Of a stretch of DNA of 9,375 nt, positions 1-5,827 are shown piece by piece. Made by a program: the position numbers and the translations under genes. This DNA comes from Gammaproteobacteria bacterium (GTDB taxonomy: Bacteria; Pseudomonadota; Gammaproteobacteria; Pseudomonadales; Pseudohongiellaceae). Every line of letters begins with the position of its first letter. Within the stretch, counting starts at the first letter, position 1. The stretch is from assembly GCA_002684935.1 (NCBI GenBank), contig NYWC01000001.1, positions 1 to 9,375 of the forward strand, in the 5' to 3' direction. The notes under the pieces were generated by a model that was given only the letters and a program-made list of their open reading frames with translations, ran no database searches and was not told where the DNA came from.

Positions 1-1
1 C

Positions 2-292
2 CCCGATGCAGACGTCTTTACAATCAACCACGCCGAAGTCGTGTACGACCTTCGGGACGCGTATGAGGCGGGTGAGCTTGGGGGTGATGTGGCGCAACTC
101 ACGGGACCTAGCCGAAATTCCATATTCGTCGACGAGAAAGGCCACGCTGGAAACATTACAAAGGACACAGGAACGCTGATTTGGCTGCATGCCGTTCACG
201 GGGTTGAACCGAACGACGCACCTGCCTTTCCTCAGTGGGAGACCGATATTCGCACGATTGCGCAGGCGGCGCTGGAAAACGCTGACCAATAG
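2..292 (+). CDS. C-terminal fragment of a possible SGNH/GDSL-type hydrolase (5' end outside window)
   Basis: The reading frame is open from the first complete codon at base 2 and stops at 290-292, so about 96 C-terminal residues are visible; a GTG at 41 is internal to this open frame and need not be the start. The piece contains an acidic/His block reading FVDEKGHAGNIT (Asp codon 131-133, His codon 143-145), followed by a helix with LIWLHAVHGVEP. An Asp-x-x-(Gly)-His block followed by a helix and a 'G..P' turn is how the last catalytic block of SGNH hydrolases usually looks, and the preceding 'INHAEVVYDLRDAYEAGEL' also resembles these proteins. That is family resemblance by eye only; the nucleophile Ser and the Gly/Asn blocks would lie upstream of the window. 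No terminator is visible after the stop, and repeat copy A begins 20 bases downstream. Confidence 0.55.
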   Translation, partial: PDADVFTINHAEVVYDLRDAYEAGELGGDVAQLTGPSRNSIFVDEKGHAGNITKDTGTLIWLHAVHGVEPNDAPAFPQWETDIRTIAQAALENADQ

Positions 293-311
293 TGGTTACT
301 TCAAGAATTTC

Positions 312-367
312 ATCGAGAATAAGTTGTTGGATGAGGTGCATAGTTGCAGCACGTAACTTATCGATTT
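312..367 (-). repeat. Left-flank repeat, copy A (pairs with 1726-1781)
   Basis: This 56-base block matches 1726-1781 at 46 of 56 positions without gaps, including the shared run CACGTAACTTAT. On the minus strand both blocks lie immediately downstream of a tRNA-like 3' end, so they look like the sequence that originally followed a tRNA gene. The wider gap 293-652 contains this block, the tRNA half at 371-420 and the R1 arm at 421-597; no gene is supported there. Confidence 0.8.
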
Positions 368-370
368 AGC

Positions 371-420
371 TGGTGGACCCACCAGGACTCGAATCTGGGA
401 TCGACGGATTATGAGTCCCT
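371..420 (-). pseudogene. tRNA 3' half, class I, CAT anticodon loop (repeat copy A)
   Basis: Read on the minus strand this is the anticodon arm to 3' end of a tRNA. Plus-strand positions: anticodon stem 416-420 and 404-408 (AGGGA/TCCGT, one mismatch), loop 409-415 (CTCATAA, anticodon CAT), 5-base variable loop 399-403, T arm 382-398 (loop TTCGAGT), acceptor strand TGGGTCC at 375-381, discriminator A at 374 and an encoded CCA at 371-373. The T stem has one A:C mismatch. No matching D arm or 5' acceptor strand (GGACCCA) exists upstream on the minus strand, so this is not a complete tRNA gene. The CAT loop and short variable loop resemble elongator tRNA-Met or tRNA-Ile2. The normal 5' half is replaced by the R1 arm, as expected for an attachment-site remnant. 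Confidence 0.75.
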
Positions 421-597
421 CTCTGACCATTTTACCCAACAATCGCCAACAGCCTGCGACGGTTGAGCCTCTAAATATTACACTTTTCTGTTGTAGAGCG
501 TTGTCATTCGTTGTGGGTAGCGGGATCAACTTGTCCCATCAGATTCGAGCCAACCCCCCGTAAAAAACATACCGTCATATGGGAGTGCCCTCCCACT
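421..597. repeat. R1 arm, copy A (about 95% identical to 3809-3983)
   Basis: This block is nearly identical to 3809-3983, with scattered substitutions and one 1-base length difference in an A-run. Similarity begins in the tRNA anticodon arm (403/3791) and ends just after a hairpin (TGGGAG at 580-585, CTCCCA at 590-595). Two features suggest protein binding: CCAACA units 10 bp apart at 436 and 446, and three GTTGT units exactly 10 bp apart at 490, 500 and 510. No convincing coding frame exists; the plus-strand frame through 511-708 is not conserved in the other copy. Confidence 0.88.
580..595. other. Hairpin ending R1 arm copy A
   Basis: A perfect 6-bp stem (580-585 with 590-595) has a 4-base loop. 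A second, competing stem can form between GGGAGTG at 581-587 and CACTCCC at 606-612. It lies downstream of the minus-strand gene ending at 653, so it could stop transcription, but no T-run follows the stem directly (the nearest is about a dozen bases away). The same hairpin with a one-base loop change occurs at 3967-3982. Confidence 0.5.
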
Positions 598-652
598 CAA
601 TTTCCCACTCCCGAAGAAAAGTCGGATAAATTCATTGTCCTTAGTAGCTTGT

Positions 653-955
653 TCATCTTGTTTTTTTTAGTATCCAAAAGCCAAGCAATGTCGAAAACAT
701 TGCCTTAAATGTACCATGTATAATCATCGGCAGAGACAAGAGCCAATCTAAGAAAGCATTCCAAAACCATGTGTATAACCAGTTAATGATGGGAAAAAAA
801 AGACTAAAATAGTTTTCGATAAATTCGATATTTGACAGTGAAAGGACACTCTGATCTGTCATGCCAACAATGCCGATACCCCATAATACAAAAGCAAGCT
901 GTAACGGCGTTATCCAAATGCAAATGTAAGCGAACACTTTTAAAAAAGAAGACAT
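653..955 (-). CDS. Small hydrophobic membrane protein, unknown family
   Basis: The encoded protein is about 100 residues and strongly hydrophobic, with roughly three membrane-spanning stretches: near residues 5-30 (ICIWITPLQLAFVLWGIGIV), 45-70 (SLFFPIINWLYTWFWNAFL) and 75-95. It ends in a basic tail (LKKTR). An ATG at 961 would give two more residues, but an AGGA sits only one base from it and seven bases from the ATG at 955, so 955 is the better start. I do not recognise the family. It lies 65 bases downstream of the 170-codon gene on the same strand, so co-transcription is plausible. The DNA is visibly AT-richer than the phoD gene, consistent with separate origin. It sits between repeat copies A and B. 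Confidence 0.6.
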   Translation of the reverse strand: MSSFLKVFAYICIWITPLQLAFVLWGIGIVGMTDQSVLSLSNIEFIENYFSLFFPIINWLYTWFWNAFLDWLLSLPMIIHGTFKAMFSTLLGFWILKKTR

Positions 956-1020
956 ACTCATATCCTAAAGGTATCGGCAACACGGAAGCGCCCGCCAATT
1001 GCATGTAGTTAGGCATTGAA

Positions 1021-1533
1021 CTATGCCGTTAATCTATTTGGTTTTACCGAGTTCGATAAGTATTTTCTGCCTAAGCGGGGCGGAATTGTCATGTTTCCCA
1101 GAACCGTCAAATATCTCGCCGACTCTCTCAGCTCGGTGTCATAATATCTTAAGGTCTCACGGGAAAGGGTTCCTCGGGCAACTTTTGCTAGGATCATTTC
1201 CATATTCATGGCGTTGCCATAAAAATAATTTACAAGTGCGGCCCTCTCATCCTCTGTGAATAATTCAATAATTGATGATTCCGTTATGTCATCAGGAAGA
1301 GGTTGGTAGTGCCCATCAATTAATTTGTTCCACTTTGCCATTATAGCGCTTAAAGACGGAGATGTAGCTACTGCAAGATTGAACTCCTGAATTCTTATCT
1401 GCACCTGTTCGAGGTCTAAACTCTCTTCAGCTTGCCTCGTCAATCTCATTTCCATCGCAAGAAATACAAGCGTTACGATCAACCCAAACGCCCCAATTAC
1501 CTCACCCAACGAACCTAGTTCACTTATAGTCAT
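1021..1533 (-). CDS. Membrane-anchored helical protein, unknown function
   Basis: This 170-residue protein has one N-terminal membrane helix (about residues 8-27, GSLGEVIGAFGLIVTLVFLA), then MEMR and a long, charged, mainly helical soluble part ending in a basic tail. The pattern 'G.iG.ivtLvfLA.E.R' is typical of a widespread group of uncharacterised proteins with an N-terminal anchor and a cytoplasmic helical domain in marine gammaproteobacteria; that is recognition by pattern, not a named domain. The start is well supported: GGAGG lies 5-6 bases upstream of the ATG (bases 1539-1543 on plus). A second minus-strand gene follows 65 bases downstream. Neighbouring repeats A and B bracket the pair. 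No promoter is obvious. Confidence 0.72.
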   Translation of the reverse strand: MTISELGSLGEVIGAFGLIVTLVFLAMEMRLTRQAEESLDLEQVQIRIQEFNLAVATSPSLSAIMAKWNKLIDGHYQPLPDDITESSIIELFTEDERAALVNYFYGNAMNMEMILAKVARGTLSRETLRYYDTELRESARYLTVLGNMTIPPRLGRKYLSNSVKPNRLTA

Positions 1534-1725
1534 TTAGCCCTCCTGTGAGCATCTCATACTCGTTTATTTAGGATAAAGGGTATGCGTACCGTATGGCACC
1601 GTCACGAATATGTGGAGTGGTATCCCGTGGTTGGGTTCTGCCAGATTGGGATTCGCTTTTTGCGGGGTGTGGTCGTTCGAGTGTATGGTGATCTATGGTG
1701 CAATTTTGGTTATATTCATAGTTAT

Positions 1726-1781
1726 ATCGAGAATTATTCGTTAGATGGGGTGCAGAGTCACAACACGTAACTTATTGATTT
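1726..1781 (-). repeat. Left-flank repeat, copy B (pairs with 312-367)
   Basis: This matches the copy A flank at 46 of 56 positions without gaps. On the minus strand it directly follows the tRNA-like 3' end of copy B, as the other does in copy A. The remainder of the gap 1534-1958 has no supported gene: an open frame at 1582-1770 runs into this repeat and has no ribosome binding site that I can see. Confidence 0.75.
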
Positions 1782-1783
1782 TG

Positions 1784-1832
1784 TTGTGGTCACGCCTAGA
1801 TTCGAACCATGGTCTACAGATTAGGGGTCCCT
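1784..1832 (-). pseudogene. Decayed tRNA 3' half, CCT anticodon loop (repeat copy B)
   Basis: On the minus strand: anticodon stem 1828-1832 with 1816-1820, loop 1821-1827 (CCCCTAA, giving CCT as in a tRNA-Arg), 4-base variable loop 1812-1815, T arm 1795-1811 with a canonical TTCGAAT loop but a poorly paired stem, acceptor strand CGTGACC at 1788-1794, discriminator A, then CAA in place of CCA. It is the most degraded of the four. No 5' half is present. It aligns by position with copies A, C and D: anticodon arm next to the shared arm, acceptor end away from it. Confidence 0.55.
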
Positions 1833-1874
1833 CGCAGGCGATCGACCACAACTCACGACAGAAGCCCGCGTCAC
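1828..1874. repeat. R2 arm, copy B (pairs with 8039-8085)
   Basis: This matches 8039-8085 at 38 of 47 positions without gaps. It contains ACCACAACTC followed by a decayed second unit (ACGACAGAAG) at 10-bp spacing, and ends in CCCGCGTCAC. Beyond 1874 the two copies diverge. The R1 arms of A and C have the same organisation here (paired CCAACA units, then CAGCCTGCG), so R1 and R2 appear to be variants of one ancestral arm. Confidence 0.7.
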
Positions 1875-1958
1875 CGGTACTGATTACTGCTACCTAGGTG
1901 CCACTTTTGATACCGAAAGCACCATATACGAAAGACAATCCCAGTTTGAGAGAGACTT

Positions 1959-3644
1959 ATGGACCTGCCTTATCCACGACGCGAATTCCTCAAAGCAGCA
2001 CTGAATACTGGTGCAGCTTCTTCACTGCTGCTCACGGTTTGGGGTGGTAAAGTACTCGCTGCACTTGCTGATCCCGAAAGTAACCGAGTGTTCGCCCATG
2101 GTGTTGCTAGTGGCGATCCTACCAGCGACGGTTTTTTGCTGTGGACAAGGGTATCTGTTACCGGCAGTGCTTCTGTCGACTGGGAAGTTGCATCAGACAC
2201 TGACTTCGCCGAGATCCTACAGCGAGGGTCGATAGAAACCAATGCGGCAATAGACCATACCGTTAAAGTAGTTGTGGCAGACCTTCAGCCAGGTCAAACC
2301 TATTTCTATCGATTTCGGTTAGGAGGTATATTTTCCGAACCAGGACGTACTCGAACACTGCCGGCGGGACCATTGGCACAGTTAGGTATTGCCGTCGCTT
2401 CTTGCTCAAACTACCCATTCGGCTTCTTCAATGCTTATGAAGCTATTGCCAACGACGCCGAAATTGACTTCGTACTGCATCTTGGTGACTATTTGTACGA
2501 ATATGGTGTTGATGGTTGGGGTGCTGCTGAAGCGGCTGAAATCGGCCGAGCTCATTCGCCCGCCCATGAGATCGTCACCCTTGAGGATTATAGAAAGCGT
2601 CACGCACAGTACAAGACTGACATGGGATCGCGCTTGATGCATGCGGCTCATCCGGTGATCTCTACCTGGGACGATCATGAGTCGACCAACAACCCCTGGC
2701 TAGACGGTGCTCAGAATCACCAGCCCGAAACTGAAGGCGACTGGCGCGCTCGGCGAAACGCTGCTCTGCAAGCCTATTTCGAATGGATGCCGGTGCGGGA
2801 ACCAGTACCGGGCAGTAATAGAGCGGAACTGTGGCGACATTTCTCTTTTGGAAACTTGGCATCATTAACGACCTTGGAAACACGTCATACCGGTCGGAGC
2901 TTACAGATTGATTACAGTGATCACCTTGATGCTATTGAGGGTGACGCTAACCGTGACCGGTTCCTGCAGGACATTCTTGGTGACCCCTCGAGGACCATGC
3001 TTTCTTCCGATATGGAAGCGTTTCTATCCAGCAGCCTAGAGACGTCTTTGCGAGAGTCTAAAACTTGGCGACTGATAGGCAATCAGATTCCAATTGCTCG
3101 AACTCACGTGCCTGATGTTGCTAATCGTCTCGAGCAAGAAGCAGGTCTGAGGAATGACTCGCTGCCAGACTCCCATCGATTATTTTCCCAATTAGGTCAG
3201 CTGAATCTGCCGCTCTATCTGGACACCTGGGACGGCTATCCGGCGGCACGAGAACAGTTTTATCAGCAATGCAGCGCAGCAGGCGCGAGCGATTTGATCG
3301 TATTGACCGGTGATAGTCATGCATTTTGGGCAAATGAATTGTTTAATGAGTCTGGAAAGCGGATGGGTGTTGAACTAGGCACAGCGGGGATCACCTCGCC
3401 TGGTGACTTCGAGAATTACGGGCCTGAAGGAGCTGCTGCGTTTGACCGTTTAGTTGCCGAGCATAACCAAGAGGTCATATGGACTGACTGCACTCACAGA
3501 GGGTTTGTGAAGTTAGTGTTGACAGCTGACTCAGCGAAGGCAGACTACATCGTTGTGGATAACGTTAAGTCCCGACAGTATGGTAGCTCTATTTTGCGCA
3601 GTGTGGACATCGTGAAGCGGGGCGGTAGTTTGGTCTTGTCTTAA
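1959..3644 (+). CDS. phoD: PhoD-family alkaline phosphatase/phosphodiesterase, Tat-exported
   Basis: PhoD enzymes hydrolyse phosphate mono- and diesters outside the cytoplasm to scavenge phosphate. The 561-residue protein begins with a twin-arginine signal (RREFLKAA at 7-14, hydrophobic stretch to about 37, likely cleavage after ALA), followed by an N-terminal beta-sandwich domain (about 42-135) and the metallophosphatase domain. Family motifs are intact: ASCSN at 147-151 (Cys149), GDYLYEYG at 176-183, WDDHE at 237-241 and GDSHAFWANE at 451-460. In the Bacillus PhoD structure the matching Cys, Asp/Tyr and Asp/His positions hold an Fe3+ and two Ca2+ ions, so this copy should be active and iron-dependent. 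Length is normal for the family. A purine-rich GAGAGAG lies 5-6 bases before the ATG. No Pho box was recognised upstream. The gene stands alone between repeat copies B and C. Confidence 0.95.
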   Translation: MDLPYPRREFLKAALNTGAASSLLLTVWGGKVLAALADPESNRVFAHGVASGDPTSDGFLLWTRVSVTGSASVDWEVASDTDFAEILQRGSIETNAAIDHTVKVVVADLQPGQTYFYRFRLGGIFSEPGRTRTLPAGPLAQLGIAVASCSNYPFGFFNAYEAIANDAEIDFVLHLGDYLYEYGVDGWGAAEAAEIGRAHSPAHEIVTLEDYRKRHAQYKTDMGSRLMHAAHPVISTWDDHESTNNPWLDGAQNHQPETEGDWRARRNAALQAYFEWMPVREPVPGSNRAELWRHFSFGNLASLTTLETRHTGRSLQIDYSDHLDAIEGDANRDRFLQDILGDPSRTMLSSDMEAFLSSSLETSLRESKTWRLIGNQIPIARTHVPDVANRLEQEAGLRNDSLPDSHRLFSQLGQLNLPLYLDTWDGYPAAREQFYQQCSAAGASDLIVLTGDSHAFWANELFNESGKRMGVELGTAGITSPGDFENYGPEGAAAFDRLVAEHNQEVIWTDCTHRGFVKLVLTADSAKADYIVVDNVKSRQYGSSILRSVDIVKRGGSLVLS

Positions 3645-3748
3645 GAGCACTTTTGGTAGGCTCAGTTGTTGATACCGCAGTAATTTGGGCCTCGTCAAAG
3701 TGCCGGTATTCCTTCGGACCGACCGCTATATTGAATCAAAGGGTCAGG

Positions 3749-3808
3749 TGTTGGCCAAAGCCGGAATCGAGCCGACACGGCATATTTGCCGACGGATTAT
3801 GAGTCCCT
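3749..3808 (-). pseudogene. tRNA 3' half, class II with long variable arm (repeat copy C)
   Basis: On the minus strand: anticodon stem 3804-3808 with 3792-3796 (AGGGA/TCCGT, one mismatch), loop 3797-3803 (CTCATAA), a long variable arm with a perfect 5-bp hairpin CGGCA/TGCCG (3778-3782 with 3787-3791), T arm 3760-3776 (stem GTCGG/CCGGC, loop CTCGATT), acceptor strand TTTGGCC at 3753-3759, discriminator A and ACA instead of CCA. The long variable arm is a tRNA-Leu/Ser/Tyr trait, yet the anticodon is CAT, which no normal class II elongator carries. That suggests a chimera formed inside the anticodon arm. No 5' half (GGCCAAA plus D arm) is present. Confidence 0.7.
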
Positions 3809-3983
3809 CTCTGACCAATTTACCCAACAATCGCCAACAGCCTGCGGCGGTTGAGCCCCTAAATTTTTCACTTCTCTGTTGTAGAGCGTTGTCATTCGTT
3901 GTGGGTAGCGGGATCAACTTGTCCCATCAGATTCGAGCCAACTCCCCGTAAAAACATACCGTCATATGGGAGTACCCTCCCAC
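3809..3983. repeat. R1 arm, copy C (about 95% identical to 421-597)
   Basis: This is the second copy of the R1 arm, in the same orientation as copy A. It carries the same three GTTGT units at 10-bp steps (3878, 3888, 3898), the paired CCAACA units, and the end hairpin at 3967-3982. Similarity to copy A stops at about 3983, only 24 bases before the stop codon of the minus-strand PepSY gene. The rest of the 3645-4007 gap has no gene; an open frame at 3685-3951 crosses the tRNA half and the arm and is not credible. Confidence 0.88.
3967..3982. other. Hairpin ending R1 arm copy C
   Basis: TGGGAG (3967-3972) pairs with CTCCCA (3977-3982) around a TACC loop. It is 25-40 bases downstream of the minus-strand PepSY stop codon, so it may help end that transcript, although no T-run directly follows. 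Its counterpart at 580-595 has the same position relative to another minus-strand gene. Confidence 0.45.
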
Positions 3984-4007
3984 GGGGTATCCCAAAACTT
4001 TAGAGGC

Positions 4008-5297
4008 CTAGAGCAAGAATGGTGCTGCTATTAAGGAAAATAAAGTGAGGCCTAATGCGGGCCATCTTGCCTTTCCCATTCCCAGCCAGGCATTCCTGAA
4101 AAGATATCTCCAATCCAAGGTAGCTCTCTCGGATTTGGCCAGGCGCATGGTATAAATTAAGACACCTGTGATCGAAAGACCGCTTAACAAAAGCCCAAAA
4201 AAGAAGTATAGCCACTTACTAATGTAGCCAGCGAAGGTTCCAAAGTGCAAAGGATTGTTGGTGACTCTCAATCTTGATATGAAATCAAAAGTTGAAGCGT
4301 CCATGATTCGCATCAAATCACCGGTGTTTCCGTCTGCCGTTATTGCATTGGCTCTACTGTCCACCACCCATGATTTACTGGTATGGCCTTGAATATTGAA
4401 GGTTGGTGAATTTGTTTCGAGACCAAAAAAATAGACATGCTCAATCGCAAAATCAGTATGAAACTCTTTGCTTTGGGCTATCGCTCTATCAAGCGCTGCC
4501 CCTGGTGTGAAGGATTCAACACCAACAGATGGCGATATTGGTGTGGCAACTTCCTGCTCAGGATAGCCGCCATAATCAATAATTTCAGCTTGTAGATACC
4601 AAAGACCTGTGAAGCACATCACGACTACAAACCATAATGACCAAATACCCACCCAGCGGTGCAGATCGCCCAGGTAGGATCGCGTATTCTTGCCTTTGGG
4701 CAATCGAAAAAATCCCTTCCACCACTTTTTATAAACGTAGAAAGAAGTGATAAGGGTAATTAAAAGATAAAGCGAAGTGAGACAAACCAACACAATCCCA
4801 ATACGTATACCTTTGTATGTCTCGAAAATCATTATGCGACGATGGGAATCGCGCAAAAAGCGTTGTATTCCCGCCCATGATCCTTCGCCAGTAATTTCGG
4901 CATTGGAAGGGTCAACATAGATGTGTTTGATACCTTCTTCGTTTCTTACAACGATATCGAAGGCTGCGGCTGAATGTATTGGGGCATTGATGCTGGCAAT
5001 GCTGACATTTGAATCATAAGCGTGCACACTGTCCAATACCTTACCCCAGCTTACCCTCTCATTTTCCGCCACCGGGCTAACCCACATCGCAGGTCGTAGG
5101 GCCCAATCCATTTCATGAGAAATAACTGCGAATGTTCCGGTAATGAACACAAAGCTGAGAAATAGTGAAAACTGCAGGCCTGCCAACTGATGAAGCCGCC
5201 ACCACACGCTGCCGCGTCTACGTTTAGTCCTGCCTCTGGAACTCTGGGAAGTTGAATTGCGTAAATCAGAGAGAGGACTTGTTGCTGGCTGACTCAT
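4008..5297 (-). CDS. PepSY-associated transmembrane protein (PiuB-like, iron-uptake related)
   Basis: Members of this inner-membrane family are iron-regulated and thought to reduce ferric siderophores or otherwise move electrons at the periplasmic face. The 429-residue protein shows helices near 38-60, 164-188, 213-236, 361-384 and 411-428, with two periplasmic PepSY-like loops (about 62-150 and 240-345). Candidate haem or metal histidines sit next to helices: H36 (RLHQLAG), H61, H152 (DSHRR), H213 (DLHRWVG) and H351 (PLHFGTF). The N-terminal 30 residues are Ser/Thr-rich, then basic (RGRTKRRRG). The ATG at 5297 lacks a clear Shine-Dalgarno sequence, but no better start occurs nearby. A strong promoter and a Fur-like box lie about 100-145 bases upstream. 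It is divergent from the DUF3649 operon. Confidence 0.88.
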   Translation of the reverse strand: MSQPATSPLSDLRNSTSQSSRGRTKRRRGSVWWRLHQLAGLQFSLFLSFVFITGTFAVISHEMDWALRPAMWVSPVAENERVSWGKVLDSVHAYDSNVSIASINAPIHSAAAFDIVVRNEEGIKHIYVDPSNAEITGEGSWAGIQRFLRDSHRRIMIFETYKGIRIGIVLVCLTSLYLLITLITSFYVYKKWWKGFFRLPKGKNTRSYLGDLHRWVGIWSLWFVVVMCFTGLWYLQAEIIDYGGYPEQEVATPISPSVGVESFTPGAALDRAIAQSKEFHTDFAIEHVYFFGLETNSPTFNIQGHTSKSWVVDSRANAITADGNTGDLMRIMDASTFDFISRLRVTNNPLHFGTFAGYISKWLYFFFGLLLSGLSITGVLIYTMRLAKSERATLDWRYLFRNAWLGMGKARWPALGLTLFSLIAAPFLL

Positions 5298-5398
5298 TGA
5301 GTGGGTAAGTAAATTCGGCTTATTCAGTTTGATGCTTCAGCGGTTCAATGATCTGGAACCTCTTATCTGATCTCCATGAATCTCTCAGAGAGGTGAAC

Positions 5399-5426
5399 AT
5401 TATAAAAGCTCGGAGCATTTTGTAAA
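5399..5426 (-). promoter_or_regulatory. Sigma70 promoter for the minus-strand PepSY gene
   Basis: On the minus strand, TTTACA (5421-5426, five of six to TTGACA) is followed after 16 bases by a perfect TATAAT (5399-5404). It points toward the start codon at 5297, leaving a leader of roughly 95 bases. It is the best promoter seen in the window. Confidence 0.7.
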
Positions 5427-5440
5427 CAAGAATCATTTGC
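5422..5440. promoter_or_regulatory. Candidate Fur box overlapping the -35 element
   Basis: GTAAACAAGAATCATTTGC matches the 19-base Fur consensus GATAATGATAATCATTATC at 12 positions; the right half (AATCATT) is intact and the left half is weak. It overlaps the -35 hexamer of the minus-strand promoter, so bound Fur could block transcription when iron is plentiful. It could also act on the divergent plus-strand operon, for which no clear promoter was found. Confidence 0.5.
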
Positions 5441-5527
5441 GTTTGCATGGCGTTGGCACTAAGATTTGGAGTGCATGTTGCGAATTAACATGGACGAGCG
5501 CTCTACGACAGGGGCTTAGGTGAAATA

Positions 5528-5827
5528 ATGAGATTCGGCACTTTGCACCCGTTGAGTTATCGTTGGAATATTACAGCCCGTATCCTGTTGGCTTTTATCG
5601 GCGGACTGCTCTGGGTCAGTATTTTTGGCGCGCTCACATCAGTCCTTTTCGATCGAACTGGTGTAATGTCGCTAGTGCAAGCTGTCCACGTCATGACACT
5701 TTTTAGCTTTTTACCCTGGTGTGGCATTGCCATGTGGGTGTTTTATGAGAGGGAGTTAAAGAAGCTTGTAAGCTGGTTAGGCGTTAGTTCTGTCCTGATG
5801 TATCTCATGTTCGCATGGATGAATTAA
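5528..5827 (+). CDS. DUF3649-type small inner-membrane protein, iron-uptake operon
   Basis: The 99-residue protein has three predicted membrane helices (about 16-40, 50-72 and 79-96) and the opening 'YRWNITARILLAFIGG' characteristic of DUF3649 proteins, which are annotated as iron-uptake accessory proteins and normally precede a PepSY-TM gene. That gene order is seen here: its TAA abuts the ATG of the next gene with no gap. The start is supported by AGGTGA at 5518-5523, four bases before the ATG. The molecular function is unknown. The assignment rests on sequence pattern plus the diagnostic DUF3649/PepSY/DUF3325 order. Confidence 0.8.
   Translation: MRFGTLHPLSYRWNITARILLAFIGGLLWVSIFGALTSVLFDRTGVMSLVQAVHVMTLFSFLPWCGIAMWVFYERELKKLVSWLGVSSVLMYLMFAWMN

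Larger units (their letters stand above)
403..1832. mobile_element. Possible tRNA-flanked cargo module 1 (repeat A to repeat B)
   Basis: The module is bounded by two tRNA-half/arm junctions in the same orientation, R1 at the left and R2 at the right, with two AT-rich minus-strand orphans inside. No recombinase is encoded, so it would depend on an enzyme elsewhere or be a relic. The boundaries are inferred from repeat edges only. Confidence 0.25.

Noticed and set aside
371..420. A functional tRNA-Met or tRNA-Ile2 gene in copy A
   Set aside because: The T arm, acceptor strand and encoded CCA are good, but the D arm and 5' acceptor strand are absent, so it cannot form a complete tRNA.
686..704. 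GCAATG/CATTGC hairpin as a terminator
   Set aside because: It lies inside the coding region of the 100-residue membrane protein and has no T-run on the transcribed side.
511..708. 65-codon plus-strand open frame
   Set aside because: It lies half in the R1 arm and half antisense to the small membrane protein gene; no ribosome binding site.
1007..1013. GTTAGGC, an integron attC-like core, between the two orphan genes
   Set aside because: No properly spaced partner core or paired L boxes were found on either strand, and no second such site flanks the gene; a 7-base match alone is expected by chance.
1582..1770. 62-codon plus-strand open frame
   Set aside because: Its 3' third is the left-flank repeat that is non-coding in copy A, and no Shine-Dalgarno sequence precedes it.
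1907..1930. TTGATA ... TATACG as a phoD promoter
   Set aside because: The spacing between the two elements is about 12 bases or less, too short for a sigma70 promoter.
1970..2883. Antisense and alternate-frame open frames within phoD
   Set aside because: They are shadows of a complete, motif-bearing gene in the main frame and have no independent support.
3685..3951. 88-codon plus-strand open frame after phoD
   Set aside because: It starts at a TTG, crosses the tRNA half and the R1 arm, and the equivalent frame in copy A is not kept open with the same protein.
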